A stretch of 64,000 bases of DNA from contig NZ_CP011514.1 of NCBI RefSeq assembly GCF_001653795.1, forward strand, positions 4,832,727 through 4,896,726, in the 5' to 3' direction. This document shows, one piece after another, positions 53,875 through 64,000 of this stretch (position 1 is its first letter; each line of letters starts with the position of its first letter). Under the pieces are notes generated by a model, which had not been told where the DNA came from, did not search any database, and saw only the letters and a list, made by a program, of their open reading frames with translations. This stretch comes from Mitsuaria sp. 7 (lineage in GTDB: Bacteria > Pseudomonadota > Gammaproteobacteria > Burkholderiales > Burkholderiaceae_C). The position numbers were made by a program, and so were the translations under genes.

Positions 53875-54258
53875 ATGGCTTACACCATCTATGTCGACGG
53901 GAAGATCAGTGCCGACGGCAACTTCGCCGACTGCACCTATTCGCTGAACTATGACGGTTCCGATCCCATCGCGGGTTCGGAACTGCACATCCCCGTCAAT
54001 GCCGGCGAATGCGTCTTCACGCAGGGTGAAAACACCGACCTGCTGCTGATCGGCGCGACGTTCAAGACCATCGGCTCCACGCCCGGCATGAATGCCAGCA
54101 ATTTCGCCCCGGCGAATGACGAGAACTCTGTCAGCTTCGTCATGCCGGCCAACACGATCACCAAGGGTGTCGTGCTGCTTTTCTCGACGCCCGGCGTCGT
54201 GGAGAACCTGTACCCCAGCAGCGATCCGCAGGTCATCAACGACCAGCCGACCTGCTGA
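53875..54258 (+). CDS. Small protein of unknown function behind the kinase
   Basis: 127 residues, AAGGGA 9 bases before the ATG. Mostly beta-type and hydrophilic: begins AYTIYVDGKISADGNF, has GSELHIPVNAGECVFTQGE and ends VINDQPTC. No signal peptide, membrane helix or known domain. It lies 27 bases downstream of the kinase on the same strand; base composition is close to the low-GC end of the kinase gene. It may be a kinase target or effector of the ECF/kinase unit; this is not testable from sequence. Confidence 0.65.
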   Translation: MAYTIYVDGKISADGNFADCTYSLNYDGSDPIAGSELHIPVNAGECVFTQGENTDLLLIGATFKTIGSTPGMNASNFAPANDENSVSFVMPANTITKGVVLLFSTPGVVENLYPSSDPQVINDQPTC

Positions 54259-54262
54259 TCGC

Positions 54263-54883
54263 TCAGGGCCGTCCGGCCCCTGGCGAGAGGCTGGTGAGCG
54301 CCTCCTCCGCCATGACCCGTCCCAGCCGGGACGGGTCCACCCGATCCATCACGCGCGCGTCGAGCGCGAATTCCTTCTGCTGCGTATAGGCCACCGCGCC
54401 TATCCGGGGCAGACTGCCGGCCGCCTGCGGCCCGAGCATCCCGAACACCGGATAGACGCGCAGCCGCACGATCAGCAGCCCCTGCGCCACATCGGCGAAC
54501 AGGGCCGTCTCCAGCACCCGCGTGCAGCCGCGCCGCTGCACTTCCGCCAGCAGTCCCTGCAGATTGCGCGGCACGTCGGTCGCGGACACCGGCAGCACCA
54601 CGTTCACCACCGGCAGGCCCGCAGCCACGAGCGGCTCGCGCGCCGCGAGGTTGAAGGCGCTGTTGGCCTCGTCCCAGCGGCGGTTGGCGGCAGGCTGGTC
54701 GGGATCGAAGTTGCGGCCCTGGCCGAACAGCAGCACGCACGGCGCGCCGCTTGCCACGGAGGCTGAGGCGGGCGTCGGAGCGGACGCCTGGGCGTGCGCC
54801 TTCGGCAGCCCGGCAGTCACGACGATGGCGAAGGCGACGATGGCGGCTTGAAGAAGCGCCTTCCGGGTGTGCGGTCTCGACAT
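54263..54883 (-). CDS. Exported protein of unknown function
   Basis: 206 residues from ATG 54881-54883. Signal peptide with a long hydrophobic core ending AHAQA, then an Ala/Ser/Pro linker and a globular part with ASGAPCVLLFGQGRNFDPDQPAANRRWDEANSAFN and RVLETALFADVAQGLLIVRLRVYPVFG. No named domain recognised. Convergent with the small kinase-linked gene, whose stop is only 5 bases away; divergent from the lipoprotein gene at 54947. The frame is open further upstream to 55921, which is shadow. Confidence 0.7.
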   Translation of the reverse strand: MSRPHTRKALLQAAIVAFAIVVTAGLPKAHAQASAPTPASASVASGAPCVLLFGQGRNFDPDQPAANRRWDEANSAFNLAAREPLVAAGLPVVNVVLPVSATDVPRNLQGLLAEVQRRGCTRVLETALFADVAQGLLIVRLRVYPVFGMLGPQAAGSLPRIGAVAYTQQKEFALDARVMDRVDPSRLGRVMAEEALTSLSPGAGRP

Positions 54884-54946
54884 GGGGCGGATTGTGCGCC
54901 GCCGTGATCGCCGCACAATGGCCGCTCCGCCTTGCAGGAGAGAACG

Positions 54947-55471
54947 ATGCGCGAATGGACGAGCCTGGGCCCCGTGTGTGTGACGACGGTGGCCGTGGTG
55001 GCGACGGTCGCCCTCGCCGGCTGCGCGACGCCGCTGAAGGACGAGCGCATGAAGGCCGGCGCGACGACCAGTGCCGACGTGCAGCAGTACTACGGCGCGC
55101 CGACGCGCGTCTGGCCCGAGGCCGACGGCGGCCGCACGCTGGAGTACGCGACGCAGCCCTTCGGCCAGACCTGCTACATGGTCCGCCTGGATGCGCAGGA
55201 CCGCCTCGTCAGCACGACGGACGCCCTGTCGTCGGCGAGCCGCGAGCGCATCGTGCCCGGCCTGACGACCGACCAGGTCACGCGGATGCTCGGCCAGGAG
55301 CGCAAGCGCGTGTTCTTCAGCCTCAGCGGCGAGGACGTCTGGGACTGGAACATCGCGCCGGAGATGAGCGGCTACCTGCTGCGCTTCAACGTCCACTTCA
55401 AGAAGGGCGTGGTGGTGCGCACCTCGCAGAGCGTGGTCTATCCCGACCGGCGCTTCTTGTGGGATGACTGA
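54947..55471 (+). CDS. Small outer-membrane-type lipoprotein (BamE/SmpA-like fold)
   Basis: 174 residues from ATG 54947, AGGAGA 4 bases before; a TTG further up is less likely. Signal peptide with lipobox ALAGC. The mature part has two repeats of the pattern G-x-T-x2-(D/Q)V-x3-(Y/M)-(L/Y)G (GATTSADVQQYYGAPTRVWPE and GLTTDQVTRMLGQERKRVF), as in BamE/SmpA-like proteins. Location predicted as outer-membrane lipid-anchored; role unknown. Confidence 0.75.
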   Translation: MREWTSLGPVCVTTVAVVATVALAGCATPLKDERMKAGATTSADVQQYYGAPTRVWPEADGGRTLEYATQPFGQTCYMVRLDAQDRLVSTTDALSSASRERIVPGLTTDQVTRMLGQERKRVFFSLSGEDVWDWNIAPEMSGYLLRFNVHFKKGVVVRTSQSVVYPDRRFLWDD

Positions 55472-55489
55472 GGCGCCGCGCGGCGGCGT

Positions 55490-55511
55490 CGTCGCGCGAG
55501 CGCGACGACCT
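55490..55511. repeat. Perfect 10-bp-arm palindrome
   Basis: GTCGTCGCGC, GA, GCGCGACGAC. It lies 18 bases after the lipoprotein stop and 113 bases before the antitoxin-like start. It may be a terminator stem (no T-run) or an operator of the toxin-antitoxin remnant. Confidence 0.55.
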
Positions 55512-55624
55512 CGCAACTTCAGGCTGTCCGTGCAGCAAGACGAGTCATTGAATCGCGCCTCCGTCTTGGAGACGATGGTCCACCGCGATGCCTGTTCCAA
55601 AGGCACCGAGAAAGGACCGCTCCC

Positions 55625-55864
55625 ATGACCTCCATTGAAATCCAGTTGCCCCCGCTCCTTGCGCGCGACGCAGCGCGCGCCGGACTTTTTGCCCCGGACC
55701 GCCTGGAGGCCATGTTCCGCAGACAACTCCACGTCGACGATCTCCAAGCATTCTTGAGGGAGGAGGAAGACCTCGAAGAACTGGTCATGCAAGAGATTCA
55801 GGTGGACGTCGATGCAGTCCGAGCAGACAAACGAGCAGCCAAATGCAGTACGACTCGTGCTTGA
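55625..55864 (+). CDS. VapB-like antitoxin of a PIN toxin module
   Basis: 79 residues, AAAGGA 8 bases before the ATG. N-terminal IEIQLPPLLARDAARAGLFAPDRLEAMFRRQL resembles the short ribbon-helix start of antitoxins paired with PIN toxins, and the end EIQVDVDAVRADKRAA matches the toxin-binding tail of that group. The reading frame overlaps the beginning of a PIN-like toxin frame (55812), as usual in such pairs, but the toxin is truncated. Likely an orphan antitoxin. Confidence 0.7.
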   Translation: MTSIEIQLPPLLARDAARAGLFAPDRLEAMFRRQLHVDDLQAFLREEEDLEELVMQEIQVDVDAVRADKRAAKCSTTRA

Positions 55865-55937
55865 CACGAATGTCGTCGTTGAAGGTTCGTTCCCCTCCCA
55901 AAGGGGGAAGTCCAGCCCCACCCCTGTGACGGAATGA
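55812..55937 (+). pseudogene. Truncated PIN-domain (VapC-like) toxin remnant
   Basis: A frame from ATG 55812 reads QPNAVRLVLDTNVVVEGSF, the start of a PIN domain with its first catalytic Asp in LDTN, and then turns into unrelated sequence and stops at 55937 after 41 residues. A normal PIN toxin has about 130 residues. The break point lies at a CCCCTCCCAAAGGGGG stretch near 55892. The rest of the toxin is not present before the next gene. Confidence 0.75.
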
Positions 55938-56022
55938 ATACAGCCCCGCCGATGTCGTCGCGCTGACGCGGGGAGCGGTTCACACCCTCTTTACACTCCC
56001 GGCCCAAGAGGGAGAGAAGAGG

Positions 56023-57999
56023 ATGTCGAACCAATCCGTCGGCCTGGCGCCCCGCGCGCTGGCCATGGTCATCGACGGCGTTTTGATGATCGCCGCGAGC
56101 ACCTTGTTGATGTGGGCCGTGTACGGCGACCCGGTGTCGAAGTGGAACGATCTGCGGCCCGGCACCATTGCCATCAACTGGCTGCTGCCACTGATCGTCT
56201 GCGTCGTGTTCTGGAGCTGGCAGGGCGCCACGCCCGGCAAGCTCGTCGCCGGCCTCAAGGTCGTGGACGCCCGCACCGGCGAGCGCCCGACCCCCGTGCA
56301 GGCCGTGATCCGCTGGATCGGTTATCTGCTCTCGACGATTCCGCTGTTCGCGGGCTTCCTGTGGGCGCGCGTCGACGCCGAGGGTCGCACTTGGCATGAC
56401 CGCCTGTCCCGCACCGCCGTCGAGCGCAGCCGGCCCGCGCCGGCCAACGGCGAGGGGCTGCTCATCGGCTACATCGCCAGCCACTGGCGCGGTGAGCAGA
56501 GCCTCGCCCAGAGCTTCTGGATCAACCACGTCCTGCTGACCTGGCCCCTGGCCGCCGGCGTGCAAGGTCTGGTCGCCTGGCTCGCCACCAAGAGCGACGG
56601 CCTGCAGGGCGTCGCGATCGCACTGCTGATCGTCTGGCCGCTGCTCATCATCGTCGAGATCTGGAGCGCCGTCGGCACCTGGCGCTCGGTGCGCGGTTAC
56701 GTGGACGCCGGCGGGTCCTACCTGATCTCGGGCTTCGCCCGCCTGTCGCTGCTGGGCTCGTTCCTGCAGATCGCGTTCTCGCTGGCGCTCGGCGTGTTCG
56801 GGGAACTCCCCGAGCTGTGGAAGCTCGCCCGGGGCATCGACCCGATCGGCAACGTGCAACTCGTCGTCAGTGCCGACGGCCGCACGATGAAGCTCAATGG
56901 CCCCATCGGCGCCGGCGACGCGGGCCGGCTCGGCTCGCTGCTCGAAGCCTCCCCGGCCGTGCGCCTGCTGGAGGTCGCCTCGCCCGGCGGACGCGTGACC
57001 GAAGCCGAACGCATGGTCCAGCTGCTCCGCCAGCGCGGCGTCGGCACGCGCGCCACCGGCAATTGCGAGAGCGCCTGCACGCTGGTCTTCCTGGCGGGCA
57101 ACAGGCGCCAGCTGATGCCGGGCGCCCAGCTCGGCTTCCACCGCGCCACCAGCGGCTCCTTCAATCCGGCCTTCGACGAGATCGCCAACCAGGAGCTTGC
57201 ACGCACGTACCGCCGCATGGAGCTGCCGGAGGAATTCATCCAGAAGACGCTCAGCACGCCGGCGCGCACCATGTGGTATCCGCCAGCCGTCGACCTGGTG
57301 CGTCACTCGCTGATCCAGCCGCCGCCCAAGACGCTGGACGTCGCCCTGCCCGACGGCGACAAGCCCGGAGAGTTCGCGCCGCTGAGCGAGTACGTCAACG
57401 CGCTGCGCGCGAGCGACGCGTGGTTCCGGCTCGACCAGCGCTTCCCCGGTTTGATCGACGACGCGGCGGGCCGCATGCGCGCGGCCCATGTGGGGCTGGC
57501 CGGCTCGGAACATGCCGTCGACGGCGCGCAGATCGCGGCCCAGGGCGCGCTCGCCCCCAACGTGCGCGAGATGCTGCTCACCGGCTCGCGCGACCTGCGC
57601 CGCCGCTACCTGCAGGTGCTGCGCGCGCAGCTGACCGCCGCGCAGGCGCTGGGCGCCGAGACCTGCCAGTCCTGGCTGTCGGGATCGCCGGTGCCGCGCC
57701 GGCTGCTACCGGAAGATGCCATGGCGCTGGAGGCCCTCTGGCTCACCGACGCCGCCGGCGAGGCGCTCCCCACGCGCGCCCGCACGTCGCAGGCGACGCC
57801 GCTGGAACTCGAGGTGGTGAGCCGGACCGTCGGCGCCACTGCGGCGGGCGCGTTCTCCAAGCTGTGGACCGAAGGCACGGCAGGGTCCGCGCCCATCACG
57901 TGCGAGCGTGCCGGACAGGTGCTCGATCACATCCAGCGTCGCACCGTCGGCGCGCCGCGTGAGCTGGCGGAGCGGGTGGTGTTCCAGAACGCGCGCTGA
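56023..57999 (+). CDS. RDD membrane domain fused to ClpP-like protease domain
   Basis: 658 residues. N-terminal RDD domain with membrane helices (about 5-130; GLAPRALAMVIDGVLMIAA, TPGKLVAGLKVVDARTGE, RTWHDRLSRTAVE), further helices to about 255, then a ClpP/SppA-like domain: SPGG at 320-323, Ser350 in NCESACTLVFLAG and His373 in LGFHRAT, as in the Ser/His arrangement of ClpP-type proteases. The remaining ~250 residues are unassigned. Predicted inner-membrane protein with a catalytic part similar to the COG3904 periplasmic group. A terminator follows at 58039. Confidence 0.8.
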   Translation: MSNQSVGLAPRALAMVIDGVLMIAASTLLMWAVYGDPVSKWNDLRPGTIAINWLLPLIVCVVFWSWQGATPGKLVAGLKVVDARTGERPTPVQAVIRWIGYLLSTIPLFAGFLWARVDAEGRTWHDRLSRTAVERSRPAPANGEGLLIGYIASHWRGEQSLAQSFWINHVLLTWPLAAGVQGLVAWLATKSDGLQGVAIALLIVWPLLIIVEIWSAVGTWRSVRGYVDAGGSYLISGFARLSLLGSFLQIAFSLALGVFGELPELWKLARGIDPIGNVQLVVSADGRTMKLNGPIGAGDAGRLGSLLEASPAVRLLEVASPGGRVTEAERMVQLLRQRGVGTRATGNCESACTLVFLAGNRRQLMPGAQLGFHRATSGSFNPAFDEIANQELARTYRRMELPEEFIQKTLSTPARTMWYPPAVDLVRHSLIQPPPKTLDVALPDGDKPGEFAPLSEYVNALRASDAWFRLDQRFPGLIDDAAGRMRAAHVGLAGSEHAVDGAQIAAQGALAPNVREMLLTGSRDLRRRYLQVLRAQLTAAQALGAETCQSWLSGSPVPRRLLPEDAMALEALWLTDAAGEALPTRARTSQATPLELEVVSRTVGATAAGAFSKLWTEGTAGSAPITCERAGQVLDHIQRRTVGAPRELAERVVFQNAR

Positions 58000-58038
58000 G
58001 GCGGCAGCCGCGCGCGGCCACCACGTCACACCACGAAG

Positions 58039-58063
58039 AAGGCCCTCGTCAGAGGGCCTTTCC
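58039..58063 (+). terminator. Intrinsic terminator between convergent genes
   Basis: AAGGCCCTC, GTCA, GAGGGCCTT then TCCGTTTCC: 9-bp stem with a moderate T-run. Lies between the rightward RDD-ClpP gene and the leftward TerB gene and can serve both strands. Confidence 0.8.
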
Positions 58064-58112
58064 GTTTCCGGGGATACGAGGGGGAATGCGACGCAGCGGT
58101 CCGCGCCGCCGG

Positions 58113-58589
58113 TCAGTCTTCTTCGCCGAGGCCGGCCGCCGTCTTCGCGCGGATACGCGCGTGGTGGTAGGCCCCTTGCGGGATGTGCAGCAGATCGGCG
58201 ATGCGCCACATCGTGTGGCGCTCGATGTCGCCGAGCTTGCCGTCGGCATAGGCCACGCCCCACATCAGTTCGATCAGGCGCAGCTTCGCGGACATGTCCC
58301 AGCGCTCGTCGACCGGCGAGGTGAAGGCGAACAGGTCGGATGCGGTGCGGGCGGTGCGCTCGGCCTGCGCGGTCAGCGCGTCGGCTTCATCGTCCGGCAG
58401 CGCGAACAGCGCCGTCAGCGCCTTGCGCACCGCGGCGCGCTCGACGCCGGAGAAATCGGCGTCCGAGCGCATCACCTCGACCAGCAGCACCGCGGCCGCC
58501 AGCGGCAGCGACGGCGCGACGACCCGCGAGCCGCCGAACGCGTCGTCCGGCACCAGCGTGTCGAAGAGATCGGTGAGCGACTTGAACAT
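58113..58589 (-). CDS. TerB-like tellurite resistance family protein
   Basis: 158 residues, all helical. TerB/DjlA-like pattern: LPLAAAVLLVEVMRSDADFSGVERAAVRKALTALFAL with an acidic metal-binding style DADF, and a second half LRLIELMWGVAYADGKLGDIERHTMWRIADLLHIP repeating it. Members bind metal at the inner membrane surface; the role outside the ter operon is not clear, and no other ter genes are present here. Start ATG 58587-58589. Confidence 0.88.
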   Translation of the reverse strand: MFKSLTDLFDTLVPDDAFGGSRVVAPSLPLAAAVLLVEVMRSDADFSGVERAAVRKALTALFALPDDEADALTAQAERTARTASDLFAFTSPVDERWDMSAKLRLIELMWGVAYADGKLGDIERHTMWRIADLLHIPQGAYHHARIRAKTAAGLGEED

Positions 58590-58664
58590 GCCTCGATGGT
58601 GGCATGTGGCGAGGGCCAGGGCTTATGCCGTGCTTAAGCCGCTGGCCCTCACCCCTCACCCCTG

Positions 58665-58688
58665 CCCTCTCCCGCAAGCGGGAGAGGG
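58665..58688 (-). terminator. 11-bp hairpin ending the glycerol transporter operon
   Basis: CCCTCTCCCGC and GCGGGAGAGGG form a perfect stem with a two-base centre, 12 bases beyond the glpV stop, preceded by repeats of CCCTCACC. The same CCCTCTCCCGC-type hairpin is seen as an intergenic repeat in many proteobacterial genomes (general knowledge). Terminator or mRNA-stabilising function is likely; no U-run. Confidence 0.55.
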
Positions 58689-58699
58689 AGAAGCGCGGA

Positions 58700-60436
<1,737 letters not shown>

Positions 60437-60554
60437 GCTTGTCTCCTGTGTCTGTCGAATCTCCCCCTGCTTGAGGACGAATCGCGGCTCCGGGGGAACG
60501 GGAAAGCCGAATTCCTTGAAGCTTCAACTACTCGATCAACGGCATCACCGCCGC

Positions 60555-60863
60555 TCAACCCTTGCGCAGGATCAGTCCCAGCACCAGCATCGATGCGACG
60601 AAGCTGAACCAGACGCTGGGCTCGGCTTCCAGCTGGAACCATTCCATCATCTTCGCGCCCAGGCCGACGAAGGCCAGGTTGATGTACGCGGCCGTCAGCA
60701 GGCCGATGAACAGCCGGTCGCCGCGCGTCGTGCGCATCGGCAGCCAGCCCTTGCGCAGCGTCGTCGGCGACTTGATCTCCCACACCGTCATGCCGACCAG
60801 CATCAGCACCACGCAGCTGAAGAAGACGGCCACCGGCGTGGTCCACACCATCCAATCGAACAT
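60555..60863 (-). CDS. glpU: Small membrane subunit of glycerol transporter (DUF2160)
   Basis: 102 residues with about three hydrophobic segments: MVWTTPVAVFFSCVVLMLVGMTVWE, FIGLLTAAYINLAFVGLG and WFSFVASMLVLGLILRKG. DUF2160 proteins are the conserved small membrane component found only with glpSTPQUV operons; their exact role is unknown. GGAGG lies 7 bases before the ATG. The gene sits between glpQ and glpV, the order seen in characterised operons. Confidence 0.88.
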   Translation of the reverse strand: MFDWMVWTTPVAVFFSCVVLMLVGMTVWEIKSPTTLRKGWLPMRTTRGDRLFIGLLTAAYINLAFVGLGAKMMEWFQLEAEPSVWFSFVASMLVLGLILRKG

Positions 60864-60875
60864 CGTGGACCTCCT

Positions 60876-61680
60876 TTAGACGCGACCCATCGCAAAGCCT
60901 TTTGCGATGTAGTGACGGACAAACCAGATGACGATCGCGCCCGGCACGATGGTCAGCGTACCGGCGGCGGCCAGCGTCGCCCAGTCCATGCCGGAGGCGC
61001 TGACGGTACGCGTCATCGTCGCGACGATGGGCTTGGCGTTGACGCTGGTCAGCGTGCGCGCCAGCAGCAGCTCCACCCAGCTGAACATGAAGCAGAAGAA
61101 CGCCGCCACGCCCACGCCCGCCTTGATGAGCGGCAGGAACACGGTCAGGAAGAAGCGCGGGAACGAGTAGCCGTCGATATAGGCGGTCTCGTCGATCTCG
61201 CGCGGGATGCCGCTCATGAAGCCTTCCAGGATCCACACCGCCAACGGCACGTTGAACAGCAGATGTGCCAGCGCCACCGCGATGTGCGTGTCCATCAGCC
61301 CCAGCGTCGTGTAGAGCTGGAAGAAGGGCAGCAGGAACACCGCCGGCGGCGTCATGCGGTTGGTCAGCAGCCAGAAGAACACGTGCTTGTCGCCGAGGAA
61401 GGAATAGCGGCTGAACGCATACGCGGCCGGCAGCGCCACGGCGACCGAGATCACCATGTTGATGCCGACGTAGATCAGGCTGTTGATGTAGCCGCTGTAC
61501 CAGGACGGGTCGGTGAAGATGGTCTTGTAGCTGGCCAGCGAGAAGTGCTGCGGCCAGAGGCTGAAGCTGGAGAGGATCTCCTCGTTGGTCTTGAAGCTCA
61601 TGTTGACCATCCAGTAGATGGGCAGCAGCGCGAAGAGCAGGTACGCGATCAGGAAGATCGTGCGCTTGCGGAAACGACGT

Positions 61681-61688
<8 letters not shown>
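60876..61688 (-). CDS. glpQ: Glycerol ABC transporter permease GlpQ
   Basis: 270 residues with six helices. The MalG-type EAA loop is MSGIPREIDETAYIDGYSFPRFFLTVFLPLIKAG, contacting the ATPases. Begins RKRTIFLIAYLLFALLPIYWMVNMSFKT. Its ATG overlaps the glpP stop region by 8 bases, and glpU follows 12 bases after its stop. Confidence 0.92.
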
Positions 61689-62561
<873 letters not shown>

Positions 62562-62565
<4 letters not shown>

Positions 62566-63695
62566 GCGAGGCCCTCCGTGGTCGCCGCGATCAATCGCTC
62601 GTCGGCGCCGTAGAAGCAGGTGTGGGGATTGAGCACGCGCAGCGCCACGGTGGCGCCGGCGTCGGGCGGCTGCGCATGGGCGGACAGCCGCGCCTTCAGC
62701 GTGTGCGGGCCGACCTTCGCGGTGAGCAGCCAGTAGGTGCCGATGTCCTGGACCTGGCTGACCACGCCGGTGATCGTGCCGGGCAGCGCGGGGACGCCGT
62801 CGCTCACGTCGTCGACCTCCACGTACTCGGGCCGGATGCCCACCATGAACGGCTCCGCGCGCGACAGCGCCGCGCCGGAATCCGGCGGCACCGAGCCGGC
62901 GACCGGCTGGCCCGCGACGCTCAGACCCCCGCCGTCCTCCAGCGCCGCCGGCAGGAAGTTCATGCCCGGCGAGCCGATGAAGTGGCCGACGAAGCGGTGG
63001 CTGGGGCGCTCGAACAGCTCGCCCGCCGAGCCGACCTGCACCGCGCGGCCGCGCGTCATGACGACGATCTGGTCCGCGAAGGTCAGCGCCTCGACCTGGT
63101 CGTGGGTGACGTAGATCAGCGTGAGCTTGAGCTCGTTGTGGATCTGCTTGAGCTTGCGGCGCAGCTGCCACTTGAGGTGAGGATCGATGACGGTCAGCGG
63201 CTCGTCGAAGAGCACCGCCGAGACGTCCTCGCGCACCAGTCCGCGGCCCAGCGAGATCTTCTGCTTCGCATCGGCGGACAGGCCCGAGGCGCGCTGGTTC
63301 AGCTGGCCGTTGAGTTCCAGCATCTCGGCGATCTTGCCGACGCGCGCCTTGATCTTGTCCGCCGCCACGCCGCGGTTGCGCAGCGGGAAGGCGAGGTTCT
63401 CGGCCACCGTCATCGTGTCGTAGATGACGGGGAACTGGAAGACCTGCGCGATGTTGCGCTGCTGCGGCGTCAGCGCGGTCACGTCGCGGCCGTCGAAGCG
63501 CACGCTGCCCTGCGAGGGCCGCAGCAGTCCGGAGACGATGTTCAGCAGCGTCGTCTTGCCGCAGCCCGACGGGCCGAGCAGCGCGTAGGCGCCGCCGTCC
63601 TCGAAGCTCATCTTCAGCGGCAGCAGCGCGTAGTCGCTGTCCTCCTTCGGATCGGGACGGTACGCGTGGGCGAGGTCCAGGTCGATGCGGGCCAT
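62562..63695 (-). CDS. glpT: Glycerol ABC transporter ATP-binding protein GlpT
   Basis: 377 residues. Walker A GPSGCGKTTLLN near residue 41, Q-loop QVFQFPVIYDTMTV, Walker B VLFDEPLTVIDPH, switch His in VTHDQVEAL, and a C-terminal regulatory OB-type domain. The ABC signature reads LSADAKQKISLGRGLV instead of LSGGQ, and the D-loop region TVIDPHLK is also altered, a divergence that seems typical for this family and implies that the paired ATPase GlpS supplies part of the functional site. Start ATG overlaps the glpS stop (TGATG). Confidence 0.9.
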
Positions 63696-64000
63696 CAGCG
63701 GGCTCCCCGGCGCTCGGGGGCGCGTGTCAGCAGGCCGGCCGCGTCGAAGACGTGGACGTGGGCGGCGTTGAGGTACAGCGTCAGCGGGGCGCCGAGCTCG
63801 AAGTCGTGCACGCCGGTCAGCTGCGCGACCAGCTCGCCGATCTGCGTGCGCGCGTGGACGAAGGTGTCGGAGCCGGAGATCTCGGCCAGCTCGACCTCGC
63901 CCTGGATCGCGATGTCGCCGGGTCGCTGCGTGACGTGCAGCGCGCTGGCGCGCACGCCCACCGTCACGCCGCCCTGCCCCGGCAGCGCCAGGTCGAGCCC
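63695..64000 (-). CDS. glpS: Glycerol ABC transporter ATP-binding protein GlpS (3' end, partial)
   Basis: The last ~101 residues of a gene cut by the right edge. They correspond to the C-terminal regulatory domain of a sugar-type ABC ATPase: VTVGVRASALHV, GEVELAEISGSDTFVHARTQIGELVAQL and a final TLYLNAAHVHVFDAAGLLT. The position directly before glpT with a one-base TGATG overlap matches the glpS-glpT order. The nucleotide-binding domain lies outside the window, so the assignment rests on context. Confidence 0.8.
   Translation of the reverse strand, partial: GLDLALPGQGGVTVGVRASALHVTQRPGDIAIQGEVELAEISGSDTFVHARTQIGELVAQLTGVHDFELGAPLTLYLNAAHVHVFDAAGLLTRAPERRGAR

Noticed and set aside
54263..55921. 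552-codon leftward frame beginning at 55921
   Set aside because: Only the part from 54883 shows a signal peptide and protein-like composition; the rest lies opposite the lipoprotein and antitoxin genes.

Overview
The window looks like a chromosomal segment of a very high-GC betaproteobacterium of the order Burkholderiales, close to Roseateles/Mitsuaria/Rubrivivax-type lineages. The placement is inferred from gene content: methionine synthase split into two genes, a PhaM-type polyhydroxyalkanoate granule protein, a DUF3567 protein, a glcDEF glycolate oxidase operon, and a glycerol ABC transporter of the GlpSTPQUV type. Coding density is high, and overlapping stop/start codons are common within operons. 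No tRNA, rRNA, CRISPR array, integrase or transposase was recognised.

Left part (1-8.4 kb): The C-terminal half of metH (cut by the left edge) sits behind a clear S-adenosylhomocysteine (SAH) riboswitch. The N-terminal half of metH lies about 1.6 kb away, at the end of a tightly packed operon (FAH-family hydrolase, DUF4197 protein, PPOX flavoprotein, metH). A gene for a degenerate HD-domain protein sits between the two halves on the other strand. 8.4-18.9 kb: DUF3567 protein, a two-domain AAA ATPase, TraB/GumN-like protein, MarC-family membrane protein, PhaM, a coupled FIST/solute-binding-like pair, then glcD and glcE.

18.9-22.1 kb: a lower-GC two-gene cassette, an SMC/ABC-type ATPase plus an HNH nuclease, interrupts glcDEF exactly between glcE and glcF. 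It resembles the Septu (PtuA/PtuB) anti-phage system and is the strongest sign of horizontal transfer. 22.1-30.2 kb: a structured leader with a strong terminator, a PafA-like phosphatase lipoprotein, an ABC exporter, then an 'HPr-rel-A' cassette (Tat-exported protein, PqqD-like chaperone, HprK-like kinase, nucleotidyltransferase) of unknown product, and pssA.

30.2-36 kb: three paralogous S41-protease lipoproteins. They have different low-complexity linkers between lipid anchor and protease domain, two of them collagen-like, and the middle paralog has lost both catalytic residues. 36-43 kb: DUF2917 protein divergent from a MocR-type regulator, hydrolase/DMT transporter/AraC group, and a second AraC regulator coupled to a degenerate GGDEF membrane protein. 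43-49.6 kb: a beta-helix protein with a broken signal-peptide reading frame, a TonB receptor plus beta-propeller phytase pair, and a GNAT.

49.6-58.6 kb: degenerate GGDEF protein, an ECF sigma/serine-threonine kinase/small-protein unit whose base composition drops toward its 3' end, small exported proteins, a VapBC-like remnant with truncated toxin, a fusion of an RDD membrane domain with a ClpP-like domain, and a TerB-like protein. 58.7-64 kb: a leftward glycerol ABC transporter operon (glpS partial, glpT, glpP, glpQ, glpU, glpV), closed by an 11-bp-stem hairpin.
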